From JACPFJ01 sp036504875 (GTDB lineage Bacteria; Desulfobacterota; Desulfuromonadia; Geobacterales; Pseudopelobacteraceae), in NCBI GenBank assembly GCA_036504875.1, contig DASXUK010000020.1:1-64000 (forward strand): 64,000 nucleotides of DNA. The letters are read 5' to 3'. The translations under genes were made by a program, and so were the position numbers. Positions 25,077 through 34,351 of this stretch are shown piece after piece. The notes below the pieces were generated by a model. That model did not search any database and was not told the DNA's origin. It was given only the letters and a program-made list of their open reading frames with translations. The stretch's first letter is position 1; each line of letters starts with the position of its first letter.

Positions 25077-25943
25077 ATGACTAAACTGATCATAACCTCA
25101 GATGATTTCGGGCTTTCCAGCGGTGTTAATCAGGCGGTTGAACAAGCCTGGCAAGCTGGCATTCTTACCAACGCCTCGATTATGCCGGGTGGACAAGCCT
25201 TTGACGAGGCGGTTGCAATAGCCAAACGCAATCCAGCCCTGCAGGTCGGGCTACATCTGACCCTGGTGCAGGGAAAATCGATCCTGCCGACCAAGGATAT
25301 CCCAAACCTGGTGGATGCATGCGGCAACTTCAGTGACGACCCGATCAAAACCGGCCTGCGCTATTTCTTTGACAAAGGGCTTTACAAGCAGTTACGACGG
25401 GAAATCGTGGCGCAGATCCAGAAAGTCCAGCAGGCAGGAATCCATATCTCACACATCGATGGCCATTTAAACATCCATATGCACCCGACCGTTTTTGCCT
25501 TTCTTACTGATCTGATGCCAGCTTACGGCATTACCAGTTTTAGGCTTTCACAGGAGCGTCTTGGTCACAACCTGCGGTTTAATAATGAGCGCAAGCTGGG
25601 TAAGGCCGTGGAACGGGTCATCTTCTGGGCGTTGGCCAACCATTGCCGTCCTCAGCTGAAGCAGCTGGGGATCAACTTTGCCGCTGAGGTCAAGGGAGTG
25701 CTCAACTCCGGACGCATGACCGAGGACTACATCCTCGACATCTTGAGCGGGCTAAAGCCAGCCTTGACGGAACTGTATTTCCACCCCGGTTGCCTGCCGG
25801 ATGCCGAGATCACCCGGCGCATGCCGGACTATCGTCATGAGGAGGAGCTGGCGGCCATCACCAGCCCCCGAATCAGACAGAAGATTGCCGAACTGGGTAT
25901 TGAATTGTGTAATTATCAAGGGGACCGAAAAGAATATGCTTAA
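25077..25943 (+). CDS. hpnK: Hopanoid biosynthesis protein HpnK (YdjC-type deacetylase)
   Basis: 288 residues. It starts TKLIITSDDFGLSSGVNQAVEQA, the metal-binding Asp-Asp pair of YdjC/ChbG deacetylases, with later metal His in GLHLTLVQGK and HIDGHLNIHMHPTV. HpnK deacetylates N-acetylglucosaminyl-bacteriohopanetetrol. It follows hpnJ by 6 bp and overlaps the next start by 8 bp, so the three genes form an operon. Confidence 0.9.
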   Translation: MTKLIITSDDFGLSSGVNQAVEQAWQAGILTNASIMPGGQAFDEAVAIAKRNPALQVGLHLTLVQGKSILPTKDIPNLVDACGNFSDDPIKTGLRYFFDKGLYKQLRREIVAQIQKVQQAGIHISHIDGHLNIHMHPTVFAFLTDLMPAYGITSFRLSQERLGHNLRFNNERKLGKAVERVIFWALANHCRPQLKQLGINFAAEVKGVLNSGRMTEDYILDILSGLKPALTELYFHPGCLPDAEITRRMPDYRHEEELAAITSPRIRQKIAELGIELCNYQGDRKEYA

Positions 25944-26319
25944 GACAATGATAGTCATGTTTCTGGCGGTTACTGCCGGAACCGTGGGTGATATATTGCT
26001 GGCCAAGGGGATGAAAGAGATGGGCGATCTTTCCGCCATGAACCTGCGAGGAATTATAGATACTGCCCTGCGAGCATTGACCACCCCCAAACTGATCATC
26101 GGCACCGCCATGCTGGCAATCTTCTTCTTTCTATGGCTGGCAGTGCTCTCCTGGGAAGACCTGTCTGTAGCGCTCCCCATGCAGGCCCTCAACTATGTAT
26201 TAGTGGCCTTTCTTTCACAGTACTTTCTGCATGAGACTGTCTCACCTTTGCGCTGGGGCGGCACTATCCTGGTCTGTATCGGGGTTATGCTGATCACCAA
26301 GAGCGGCGGCGGAAACTGA
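25936..26319 (+). CDS. Small EamA/DMT-family membrane protein in the hopanoid operon
   Basis: 127 residues starting MLKTMIVMFLAVTAGTVGDILLAKGMKEMG, overlapping the hpnK stop. Four hydrophobic segments and the closing IVL-like block (RWGGTILVCIGVMLITKSG) fit a half-size EamA/SMR-type transporter. In this position it could move a hopanoid or sugar-lipid precursor across the membrane, as ArnE/ArnF-type proteins do for lipid carriers; that role is inference from context only. Confidence 0.75.
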   Translation: MLKTMIVMFLAVTAGTVGDILLAKGMKEMGDLSAMNLRGIIDTALRALTTPKLIIGTAMLAIFFFLWLAVLSWEDLSVALPMQALNYVLVAFLSQYFLHETVSPLRWGGTILVCIGVMLITKSGGGN

Positions 26320-26349
26320 AACGGTTTCAGATCATAGGAGGTTTCAACC

Positions 26350-27162
26350 ATGCTGGATGGTAAAAAAATAGGCTTTATCGGTGGCGGTAATATGGCGGAA
26401 GCCATTATCAAAGGTCTTGTCGGAGCAGGTCTGCCGAGCGGGGCCATCATGGTGGCAGAACCGGTAGCGCCGCGCAGGGATTTTCTCTCGTCAGAATTTG
26501 CGGCCGAGGTCTCCGATGACAACTTGCAGGTCACCCGTCAAGCCGACATCATCATCATGGCCATTAAGCCGCAGATGGCAGCCAGCGTCTTGACCAGTCT
26601 CGAATCGGCGATTTCTTCCGAAAAGCTGATCATCTCTATAATGGCCGGTATCTCGACCGATTTCATCGAAAAAACCCTCACTAACGGCGTACGGGTCATC
26701 AGAAGTATGCCTAATACCCCAGCGTTGATCCAGTCAGCCGCCACAGCCATCTGCCTGGGCCGTAAAGCAACCCCTGATGATCTGGAAGTTGCCAGGAAGG
26801 TGTTTTCATGCGTCGGAACGGTTGTCAGTGTGCCTGAACAACAAATGGATGCCGTCACCGGACTCTCCGGCAGCGGCCCGGCCTATGTCTTCAGCTTTAT
26901 CGAGGCGTTATCCGATGCCGGGGTAAAAAACGGTCTGCCGCGTGATGTTGCTGCCCAACTGGCGGTACAAACGGTGATCGGCGCCGCGCGCATGGTGGCG
27001 GAGACCAATGAACACCCGGCCCTGTTGCGGGAGAAGGTCACCTCCCCCGGCGGCACCACCATAGCAGCCTTGCATACTCTGGAGAAGGGATGTTTCCATG
27101 GCTTGGTCATGGACGCCGTAGATGCCGCCTGCCGCCGCTCTAAGGAGTTGGCCGGGAGGTAA
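26350..27162 (+). CDS. proC: Pyrroline-5-carboxylate reductase
   Basis: 270 residues, typical length. The N-terminal NAD(P) site is IGFIGGGNMAEAIIKGL; the C-terminal signature GLSGSGPAYVFSFIEALSDAGVKNGLPRDVA and KVTSPGGTTIAAL are complete. It catalyses the last step of proline synthesis. It lies 30 bp after the small transporter gene with its own AGGAGG, and is followed by a terminator. Confidence 0.96.
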   Translation: MLDGKKIGFIGGGNMAEAIIKGLVGAGLPSGAIMVAEPVAPRRDFLSSEFAAEVSDDNLQVTRQADIIIMAIKPQMAASVLTSLESAISSEKLIISIMAGISTDFIEKTLTNGVRVIRSMPNTPALIQSAATAICLGRKATPDDLEVARKVFSCVGTVVSVPEQQMDAVTGLSGSGPAYVFSFIEALSDAGVKNGLPRDVAAQLAVQTVIGAARMVAETNEHPALLREKVTSPGGTTIAALHTLEKGCFHGLVMDAVDAACRRSKELAGR

Positions 27163-27195
27163 TGAGACTCTGAAAATTCAGTTGAAGCTTCAACC

Positions 27196-27259
27196 AAAAG
27201 CGGCCTCCCAAAAGACGCAAGGATATTTTTCTTGTGACGCCTTGCAGGAGGCCGCTTTT
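27196..27259 (+). terminator. Long hairpin terminator between proC and extS
   Basis: AAAAGCGGCCTCC (27196-27208) pairs with GGAGGCCGCTTTT (27247-27259); an inner GCAAGG/CCTTGC pair extends the stem. T-runs follow on both strands, so it can end both the proC and the convergent ext transcript. Confidence 0.85.
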
Positions 27260-27279
27260 CAATATTAGAGCAGGAACCC

Positions 27280-28080
27280 CTACCTTGTTCCGGAATTCAC
27301 CGTCAGTATATCCACCAGCTCTCCAAACTCCTTTTCTGAAAGTGCAACCGGTGGCATGCGGCCCAAAGGCCTTGTCAGGCGCGGGTTTTTCAGCCACTGC
27401 CTGAGCCGCTCGACGGTCCATGCCTGATCTGATTTATAGGTTTTTGGATAGTGCGGCGACAGGAGACCTGACAGGTTCGGCCCGCTGTCACTTTTGCCAA
27501 GAGCGCCTTTATACTCGCTCAGAACCCGATGGCAGGCGCCGCACTTGCCGGTAAAGATATCCTCGCGGCTCTTTTTGCCTGCAAGATGGAGCACCAGAGG
27601 CAATTCCTTTTTCGGCACTTTAGTTGCCTCCTGGCCGCTCAACACTGCATTAACCAAAGCTGTGATCTGGCTGTCACTGAATCGGAAATCAGGCATACCC
27701 AGAGCCGGCGACCTGATGGCCGAGGATAGCTCTTCAGGTGTTTTTGACTGTTTCAAGGTATCCAGCGAGGCGGCCAGTCGATTTCCTCGCCTGTTGCTGA
27801 CATGGCAGCGTCGACAGGCGCCACGCTCCATCAGGCGCTCCCCCTCCTTGAGCACTGCATCCCGAATGGTGAAATGGGCGTATTTCCCCCTGACCAAGCG
27901 ATCATGGGCTACATTTTTACGATCAGAGCCGGGGTTACCGCTGTGACAGCCGGTGCAGCGCCCTGTTGTCGCATGATGAGCTGAGTGACATACCAGGCAC
28001 AACTGGCGCGACTGAGATTCGTGGGCTGGAAAACAAAGCATGCCCAGGACCGATATCAGGATTGCCAGCCGAATGCCCAA
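27280..28080 (-). CDS. extS: Tetraheme c-type cytochrome, ExtS-like
   Basis: 266 residues with an N-terminal signal segment. Four CxxCH motifs: CLVCH, CTGCH, CRRCH and CGACH; the last lies in a monoheme cytochrome c-like domain (GKCGACHR ... GPNLSGLL ... MPPVALSEKEFGELVDIL) that has a Met ligand candidate. It is the last gene of the minus-strand ext series and overlaps extQ by 25 bp. In related clusters this position is the ExtS cytochrome. It is predicted to be a periplasmic or membrane-attached electron acceptor for the Rieske/cytochrome b module. Confidence 0.75.
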   Translation of the reverse strand: MGIRLAILISVLGMLCFPAHESQSRQLCLVCHSAHHATTGRCTGCHSGNPGSDRKNVAHDRLVRGKYAHFTIRDAVLKEGERLMERGACRRCHVSNRRGNRLAASLDTLKQSKTPEELSSAIRSPALGMPDFRFSDSQITALVNAVLSGQEATKVPKKELPLVLHLAGKKSREDIFTGKCGACHRVLSEYKGALGKSDSGPNLSGLLSPHYPKTYKSDQAWTVERLRQWLKNPRLTRPLGRMPPVALSEKEFGELVDILTVNSGTR

Positions 28081-28478
28081 TTGGGACCTCTCAGAAACAT
28101 TGCCACCACTGTAAGGATCAGAACCATGATAAAGACGGAAACAGTAAATAAAGAGATCACGCGCTGCTCCTTGGGGAACCAGACCGCGCGGTGAATATGC
28201 CGACTACCTGGCAACCAGGGTAACAAAAAAAACAGCGCTCCCAAAAATATCACCGGCCAGCTCATCAGACGCGACCAGCTGACAGCTTCCTGAATCCAGA
28301 GCAGGAACCAGGCCGACCTGACCGGATTGGGGGTCAAGGCGGGATTGGCCGGGGCTTGAAGCGGGGCCGGGACAAAAAAAGCCAGCACCAGGAGCAAGGC
28401 GATAAATAGCAGAGCGGAACGCTTGATCAGCTTGAAAAAATGCGTTGAACTTTTGACGAAACCGTCCTTCATCAGCAC
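28056..28478 (-). CDS. extQ: Cytochrome b C-terminal (subunit IV-like) membrane protein, ExtQ-like
   Basis: 140 residues with three hydrophobic segments. The block QAPANPALTPNPVRSAWFLLWIQE corresponds to the P-x-x-x-P-W-like quinol-site region of PetD/cytochrome b C-terminal halves. It follows extP by 19 bp and overlaps extS. With extP it would make up a split cytochrome b for quinol oxidation. A start at 28472 (MKDGF) is equally possible. Confidence 0.75.
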   Translation of the reverse strand: MLMKDGFVKSSTHFFKLIKRSALLFIALLLVLAFFVPAPLQAPANPALTPNPVRSAWFLLWIQEAVSWSRLMSWPVIFLGALFFLLPWLPGSRHIHRAVWFPKEQRVISLFTVSVFIMVLILTVVAMFLRGPNWAFGWQS

Positions 28479-28497
28479 CCCCCTGAACTAGCTGTCA

Positions 28498-29118
28498 TCA
28501 TAAATAAGGCAGCACGCCCTTGTTTTTCCTGACCCGGTAAAAGTGCAGCAGGCAGAGCAACAAGATTGTCATCGGCACGATGGCGATATGCAGGGCATAG
28601 AAACGCATCAGCGTCAGGAGCTGACCAACCCCGTCCGGCACCAGCAGGCTTTGCAGCACTTTACCGAATGGCACTGTCGTAATCAGTTCCATGCCGGTCT
28701 GGGTGGCCCAATAGGCTAATTGATCCATGGGGAGCAGATAGCCGCTATAGGCCTCGAATAGCGCCAGACACAAAATCAGCATGCCGATCACCCAGTTGAA
28801 ACGGCGCTGGCGCTGATAGGCGCCGGTCAAAACCACCCGTAGAGTATGCAGAAAGATCAACACCAATAGGGCGTCAGAGGTCAGGCGATGCAGGCTGCGC
28901 AGGTATTTGCCGCCCCAGACCGAGTTCTCCAGAAAAAGGATCGAGTTGAAGGCCCGCTCCGGGGTGGGCTGGTAGTATACCAATAGCAGCATGCCGCTGA
29001 TCAGCATGATCAGAAAGGCGGTGAAGGCCAATCCCCCCAGGCAGAGGGTGTAGCTGATGCGGAGGTTCTTCTCCAGCACGACACGCGGGAAAAGATGCTT
29101 CAGAAAGTCACTGATCAT
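28498..29118 (-). CDS. extP: b-type cytochrome (cytochrome b6-like), ExtP-like
   Basis: 206 residues with four transmembrane helices. Two heme-His pairs are visible: HRLTSDALLVLIFLHTLRVV in helix B and HIAIVPMTILLLCLLHFYRV in helix D. It has the YQPTPERAFNSILFLE and GYLLPMDQLAYWA blocks of the b6 family, including the quinone-side region. It starts within the ExtO stop (4-bp overlap). It should oxidise menaquinol and pass electrons to the Rieske protein ExtO and to c-type cytochromes. Confidence 0.87.
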   Translation of the reverse strand: MISDFLKHLFPRVVLEKNLRISYTLCLGGLAFTAFLIMLISGMLLLVYYQPTPERAFNSILFLENSVWGGKYLRSLHRLTSDALLVLIFLHTLRVVLTGAYQRQRRFNWVIGMLILCLALFEAYSGYLLPMDQLAYWATQTGMELITTVPFGKVLQSLLVPDGVGQLLTLMRFYALHIAIVPMTILLLCLLHFYRVRKNKGVLPYL

Positions 29119-29513
29119 ACTGCATAGACCTCCACCATTCCCTGGCGCTCCTCAACCTTTAGCCTTTGTAACGGCCGGTCGGCCGGTCCCTGTAAAACCT
29201 GGCCCAAGGTGTCAAAGCGGCTGCCGTGGCAGGGACAGGTAATCTGCCCAGCGGTGACATTCACGGTGCAGCCCAGATGCGTACAGATCAGGCTCACAGC
29301 ATAAAAACCCTGCTCACCCCGAAACAGCGCCACACGCGCCTCGCGGTACACCAGCGCCCCTTCCGGCGGTATCTCGGACTTGGCAACACTGATCAGCACC
29401 TGGCGCGGTTGACTCAGGCGAGGCGTCAAATAGCGCCAGAGCAGCCCTCCCCCGCCGAAAAACATGATCAGGGTTGTGAGGAAGTTTCGACGTGATTTAG
29501 AAACTGTTTCCAT
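29115..29513 (-). CDS. extO: Rieske [2Fe-2S] protein, ExtO-like
   Basis: 132 residues with a Tat-type signal anchor (KSRRNFLTTLIMFFGGGG). The Rieske ligands are CTHLGC and CPCHGSRF, separated by 10 residues, both complete. A short C-terminal strand set follows. It is the iron-sulfur partner of the cytochrome b gene directly downstream, and lies inside the end of extN (overlap 46 bp). It transfers electrons from quinol to the periplasmic multihemes. Confidence 0.88.
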   Translation of the reverse strand: METVSKSRRNFLTTLIMFFGGGGLLWRYLTPRLSQPRQVLISVAKSEIPPEGALVYREARVALFRGEQGFYAVSLICTHLGCTVNVTAGQITCPCHGSRFDTLGQVLQGPADRPLQRLKVEERQGMVEVYAV

Positions 29514-30763
29514 TTTTCTACGTACGCCCTTGTGTAGGCGCCCCTTTTGGTGCTCATGACCTGATAACGGTAAGCCGCCATAAATTCGCCATTGATAATT
29601 TTTTGACCCTTTTGGTCCCAGAATGACTCCAGGGTCAGGCCATCCTTTTGCAACTGATAGATCCGTCGAGCTTCCGGTTCCAACAAAAACCGGCGCGGAC
29701 TATCGTGACACCCTTCACAGGTCACTGTCCCGCGCTGGATGGTATGAGGAAAAAAAGCGCGCCATTCCGCGGCCAGAAGGGTGTTTTCGGGCCCGCCATT
29801 ACGGGCGGAACGGATATCGGTGTAATAGGCGATGAACTGCGGCCGGATCGGGCTGATCCGTCCGGCCCGATTGATACCCAAAGGCGGAGCATCCTGTTTC
29901 TTCAGATATGCACTGGCCAGATATTCGGCACTGCTACCCGGCTTAAGTTCAAAATCCTCCTTCAATTCCAAATCCCGAAAACGGAGGTAAAAGCTACCGT
30001 ACTCCTGCGGCGCCCAGGCCGCGTGGCAAGCATAACACTCCAGCCGTTCCAGGTGGGCTGAAATGCGATGTTCAATTACGCTCGGACTAGGGTTATGGCA
30101 GTCGCGGCACCCTTTGGATGACTTCCGTCCGAGTGCCAGGCTGGCCATGGAGTGGCATGCTCCGCAGGTCATTCCGGCCTGGTAATGAACATCCGGCAGC
30201 ATCTTCAGGAAGGTCTCACCATTGATTGCGAGGCCCCGCTGATAGCGCATATTATCCTCACGCGGCGCCCGCCCCGAATAGTCCCAGCCGGTGAAGTACC
30301 CCTTATGGCAGGTTTGGCAATCGTCAACTTTGGGAAGCGAGATGGCGTGGCCCGCACCGTGGCAGTCCAGACAACCTTGTACATGACAGGAATCACAGTT
30401 CTTGCCCCAAAAACCGCTGTCCATCCTGGCATAACTGCGCTGTACGAACTGTTGCTCAGCATTGCGGGTGGTCATGGCATGGTCGAAGATCCGCTCGTGG
30501 CCCCGATGACAGGCAACGCAGCCGAACGCACGATTTATGACAGCAGCCGGGTCTCCGACCGTGTTGCTCTCTTGTAGATGGCAGGCCAGACAAGGCAGAC
30601 TAGCATGGACGCCGCTCTGTTCGATCCTGTGGCAGTCCCGGCAGTTTTCCGCAGCGGCAGTAACCGTTCCCGGTTTAAGGAGCCAACAGGCGACGATGAA
30701 GAGCATCATCCAGCGCACGATAATCCAGTCCTTTCCGATAAATCGGGTCTTGGGGTCTGACAT
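29468..30763 (-). CDS. extN: Decaheme c-type cytochrome, ExtN-like
   Basis: 431 residues. Ten CxxCH motifs are readable in order: CRDCH, CLACH, CVACH, CDSCH, CLDCH, CQTCH, CGACH, CRDCH, CYACH, CEGCH. A hydrophobic signal (MMLFIVACWLLKPGTVTAAA) is preceded by about 18 residues, so the start at 30706-30709 is possible. It overlaps the end of extM by 89 bp if the upstream ATG is used. It shares the CYxCH, INRAGRISPIRPQF and FPHTIQRGTVTCEGCH blocks with ExtM, which implies common origin. Periplasmic or membrane-attached by prediction. Confidence 0.83.
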   Translation of the reverse strand: MSDPKTRFIGKDWIIVRWMMLFIVACWLLKPGTVTAAAENCRDCHRIEQSGVHASLPCLACHLQESNTVGDPAAVINRAFGCVACHRGHERIFDHAMTTRNAEQQFVQRSYARMDSGFWGKNCDSCHVQGCLDCHGAGHAISLPKVDDCQTCHKGYFTGWDYSGRAPREDNMRYQRGLAINGETFLKMLPDVHYQAGMTCGACHSMASLALGRKSSKGCRDCHNPSPSVIEHRISAHLERLECYACHAAWAPQEYGSFYLRFRDLELKEDFELKPGSSAEYLASAYLKKQDAPPLGINRAGRISPIRPQFIAYYTDIRSARNGGPENTLLAAEWRAFFPHTIQRGTVTCEGCHDSPRRFLLEPEARRIYQLQKDGLTLESFWDQKGQKIINGEFMAAYRYQVMSTKRGAYTRAYVEKWKQFLNHVETSSQP

Positions 30764-32537
30764 GGCAGGGCAGGCAGAGATTGACCGACAGAGCCCGCTT
30801 GATTTCCTTAGAGTTGAGAGGGCGGCTATTTTCGCGGGTGATGGCGGAATAGGCCCTGACTTTTCCTTTTTCCATGGTCAAAAAACTGTCCAATGGCTTG
30901 GTGGCGGAGCGTTCGCAGATCAGAGTCCCACGGATAGTGCCCCCCTCCAGGACATGTTGGCCAAATCCCAGAAAGGCCGGGTTGCCGTGGCATTCCGCAC
31001 ATCCAATCGCCTTTTTTCCGGTATTGTGGGAATAAAATGGCGCAAAGCGCAACTGTTGTTTTCCCTTGAATTGTGCAACATACTCGGCCTTTGAGAGCGA
31101 GCCGTCCTGCTCGGCCACTGTGATAAAGGTCTGGCAGCCGGGCGTAACCGGCGAGATGCGGCCGCGCTGGTTGAGCGCCAGCGGAAATGGGTAGAGCATG
31201 CGGTAATCCTCCGTCTCGCTGAAGGCCCCCGGTGTTTCATCACCCTTTATGAAATCCATCCCGGTTTTCCGTTTATCGTAGGTGGTATGGCAACCGTAGC
31301 ACTGCACCACGGTGCGGGAATGACAGCTGTAGCATTCCAGCCGTTGATGCCCGACAATCGTGTGCTCGGGAGTACCGGTGATCACCTTGCTGCGATGCAG
31401 CTTTCCGCTCCGTTTGCCAACAACCCAGACGGCATTGTCGCGGTAAAATACATTCGAATAACTGCGGCCTTTTGCGGTTTGGATCATCTTTGCACCAGAA
31501 ACCATGGGCATACAATAGTTTCTGGATTCGCGCAAGGCCTCATCGTTCTCCCGGATGATCTCCCGGTAACGCGGCACTTCTGACAGGCCGCCGTGGCAAT
31601 CCTCGCAGGCAATCTCGGACTGCAGGTACATATTCTTATAGGCATAGCCGTCGCCCATCACATCCCGGGAGGTGTGGCAGTCGATGCACTCCATCCCGGC
31701 CGTAAAATGGACGTCGGGGGTGATATGCGTCAGATTGCGGGCGCCGCTGACCATCTCCGGCCCACCCTCCCCTCCGCGTGTTGGAACCAGGCTGTTATTG
31801 CCGTCGTACAGCCCCTGATAGGAGAAGGCGATCCGGCCGCTACGATTATGGCAGCGGGAGCAGGCCTGCACATCCGGCAGCGCCTGCATGGCGTGGCTGG
31901 CGGAATGGCCGCCCCTCCCTTTCATGGCAGCGTCACCACCCTGGTAGGTGCCGGTATCGTTCCAGGGGAAATGACAGGCGGCACAGCCTGAGGCATGACC
32001 GGCAGCATATACTCCGGCGGTTTCTGCGCCCACATGGCAGCGGGCGCAGAATTTGCGGTAAAGCTCACCAGAGAGATTATTCAGCTCCGACACCGGCCGG
32101 GGTGCAGCCGGCTTTCCTTCGGCATCAAAGCCCTTTTCACCGTGCGAGCTGTAGCTGAACCGGTCTTCACCCTCCCAGGTCAGCTGAATATTGCGGATCA
32201 TACCGGCATTGGTGTACATCAGGCTGGATTGAACCCGTTCAAGTTGATAGGTATGACATTTTCCGCAGCTCTTCCTCCAAAAATCAGGAGCGGATGGATT
32301 AAGTGGTCCCAGCATGGTCTGGTGAGCACCGGCCTTGCCCTTTGCGTCAGAGCGCCCCTCATGGCAGGAGACACAATCCCCATGGCTGAGAGATGTCGAT
32401 TCAATACCTCTATGACAGTTAATGCAGGTGGATGTTTGCGACGATGTCCAGCATCCTGAAATGAAAACTGAACTAAACCAGAAAAACAGAACGATTGTTA
32501 ATCTGTGGTTCAGGCGATAGTGACCTGGTGTCGGCAT
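30675..32537 (-). CDS. extM: Dodecaheme c-type lipoprotein cytochrome, ExtM-like
   Basis: About 620 residues from the proposed ATG at 32537. The signal segment LTIVLFFWFSSVFISGC has a lipobox (ISGC), so a lipid-anchored protein is expected. Twelve CxxCH motifs occur: CINCH, CVSCH, CGKCH, CARCH, CAACH, CSRCH, CIDCH, CEDCH, CYSCH, CYGCH, CAECH, CLPCH. A further 29 codons in frame upstream have no good ribosome site. The gene lies directly upstream of extN and downstream of the chemoreceptor. It is probably an electron-transfer hub of the cluster. Confidence 0.83.
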   Translation of the reverse strand: MPTPGHYRLNHRLTIVLFFWFSSVFISGCWTSSQTSTCINCHRGIESTSLSHGDCVSCHEGRSDAKGKAGAHQTMLGPLNPSAPDFWRKSCGKCHTYQLERVQSSLMYTNAGMIRNIQLTWEGEDRFSYSSHGEKGFDAEGKPAAPRPVSELNNLSGELYRKFCARCHVGAETAGVYAAGHASGCAACHFPWNDTGTYQGGDAAMKGRGGHSASHAMQALPDVQACSRCHNRSGRIAFSYQGLYDGNNSLVPTRGGEGGPEMVSGARNLTHITPDVHFTAGMECIDCHTSRDVMGDGYAYKNMYLQSEIACEDCHGGLSEVPRYREIIRENDEALRESRNYCMPMVSGAKMIQTAKGRSYSNVFYRDNAVWVVGKRSGKLHRSKVITGTPEHTIVGHQRLECYSCHSRTVVQCYGCHTTYDKRKTGMDFIKGDETPGAFSETEDYRMLYPFPLALNQRGRISPVTPGCQTFITVAEQDGSLSKAEYVAQFKGKQQLRFAPFYSHNTGKKAIGCAECHGNPAFLGFGQHVLEGGTIRGTLICERSATKPLDSFLTMEKGKVRAYSAITRENSRPLNSKEIKRALSVNLCLPCHVRPQDPIYRKGLDYRALDDALHRRLLAP

Positions 32538-32629
32538 GTATGCGGGGACCTTTGCAGCTGATTGTGGACGGAATAACTCACGGAGCAGATTTATCTGAAC
32601 AGCAAGTGCACTGACAGGATGCAAAAACT

Positions 32630-34273
32630 TCAGAGTTTGAATTGCCCGACGATCTGTTGCAGCTCCTTGGCCAGATCCGCCAGTCGCGAAGCCGAATCAG
32701 CTGTCATCTGAGAGCTGCCGGCGGTTTCCTGTACCACCTCGGTGATACGTTGCATGTTGCTGCTTATCTCAGTAGTTGTTGCGGTCTGCTCCTCTGCCGC
32801 AGTTGCAATCTGGTTGATCTGCCCGGTCACCTCGTTCACCTGTGCCAGGATCTCCTCAAGCGCCTGCCCCGAACGAGCGGCATCTTCAGTACCTCGGGCA
32901 ACCTCGTGCACACCCTCCTCCATTGCAACTACAGCATTTTTTGTCTCACCCTGAATAGCCTTGATCATTTCACCGATCTCTCGCGTGGCACGTGTGGTTC
33001 GCTCAGCAAGCGCCCGCACCTCATCGGCAACCACGGCAAAACCACGCCCCTGTTCTCCCGCCCGGGCCGCCTCAATGGCGGCGTTCAACGCCAATAAATT
33101 GGTCTGGTCAGCTATGTCCTCAATAGTCCCAATGATCTGTCCGATCTGATCTGAGCGAGCACCCAGATTCTCTACCGTGCGGGCACTTTCCTGTACCTTG
33201 CCGGCAATACGGGCCATGCCGTCAACAGTCTGCCGCACTACCACCGCGCCGCTGGTTGCGGTGTTACAAGCCTGATTAGCACTCCCTACCGCCATTGAGC
33301 AATTTGTCGCAATGTCATTGGATGTAGCGGCCATCTGCTCACCGGCAGTAGCCACGGTCGCCGCCTGAGCAGCAACATGCTCAGAACCGACTGCAATTTG
33401 TTTCGCATTTACCCGTAACTCTTCTGATGCCGATGTCAGAGCCTGTGAGCAGGATCTTACTTTCTCCATAGCTGCTTGGAGAGTGTCTGCGATTTCGTTG
33501 AAACTGATACCGATTATTCCCAACTCGTCACCGGATCTGATCTCCGCACGAACCAGCAAATTACCGGAAGCCAGCTGTGCAGCTGTTTCCTTGAGCATAA
33601 TCGATGATCGGCCAATTGATGTAACGATCATCAACCCGGCCGTTAAGCCGCAGACCAGTGCAATAATAATGGAGCCGATGATCGTGTTTCGAAACAGGAC
33701 ATACTGTTGCTGGCTTTTCTCGTAGGCTGTCTTGGCAAGTTCTACCTCATGCAGCTGCAGGGCATCCATGGCCTGGTTGGCTTTCTGAATGGTAGGATTA
33801 ATAATATCAAAGGTAATGCGATACCCTTCGCGAAAGTCTCCGTCCAGTACGGCCTTGATTGCCGGCTCAAGCCCTTGGTTGATATAGGTGGCTCTATCCT
33901 TTTGAAAAACATCTGCCAGTTTCCGCGATTGGTCATCTTTGAGTTGGGCGCAGTATTCGGTCCAAAGTTGGTCAATTTCAGAGATATATTTTCTGGTTAG
34001 ATCGGTATGGGCGCTGGTGGGGTGTTCATGAAGGCTGCTAAACTCATTTTTGGGATCATGCTGCAGGGCAAGCAACATCTGGATGCGATTGGCACGCATA
34101 AGACCGTCAATCTTGCTCAACAACCCGGCTTTCTTCATGTTGACCTGGAAGATCTTCTCCAGTTCACGATTGCTCTGGCGGAAGCCGGTCATCCCTATGA
34201 TTCCAACGACCACCATTAGCAACAGCAGAAACAAGGTCGTGCCCAACAGCTTTGTTTTGATTGACAGCCCCAT
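32630..34273 (-). CDS. Methyl-accepting chemotaxis protein
   Basis: 547 residues from ATG at 34273 after GGAGGGG. An N-terminal membrane helix (LLGTTLFLLLLMVVVGIIG) leads into a periplasmic four-helix-bundle sensor (residues ~30-185), a second helix (TIIGSIIIALVCGLTAGLMIV), a HAMP domain and a long cytoplasmic coiled coil with the hairpin tip IGTIEDIADQTNLLALNAAIEAARAGEQGRGFAVVADEVR. No C-terminal CheR/CheB pentapeptide is present. It lies inside the respiratory cluster, so it may sense a substrate or the redox state related to it. Confidence 0.93.
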   Translation of the reverse strand: MGLSIKTKLLGTTLFLLLLMVVVGIIGMTGFRQSNRELEKIFQVNMKKAGLLSKIDGLMRANRIQMLLALQHDPKNEFSSLHEHPTSAHTDLTRKYISEIDQLWTEYCAQLKDDQSRKLADVFQKDRATYINQGLEPAIKAVLDGDFREGYRITFDIINPTIQKANQAMDALQLHEVELAKTAYEKSQQQYVLFRNTIIGSIIIALVCGLTAGLMIVTSIGRSSIMLKETAAQLASGNLLVRAEIRSGDELGIIGISFNEIADTLQAAMEKVRSCSQALTSASEELRVNAKQIAVGSEHVAAQAATVATAGEQMAATSNDIATNCSMAVGSANQACNTATSGAVVVRQTVDGMARIAGKVQESARTVENLGARSDQIGQIIGTIEDIADQTNLLALNAAIEAARAGEQGRGFAVVADEVRALAERTTRATREIGEMIKAIQGETKNAVVAMEEGVHEVARGTEDAARSGQALEEILAQVNEVTGQINQIATAAEEQTATTTEISSNMQRITEVVQETAGSSQMTADSASRLADLAKELQQIVGQFKL

Positions 34274-34351
34274 GCCTTGCCCCTCCATTATCAATCCGTA
34301 AAATAGCCCCTAATCTATTGAAATACACTATATCTGAAAATTTTGTCATCT

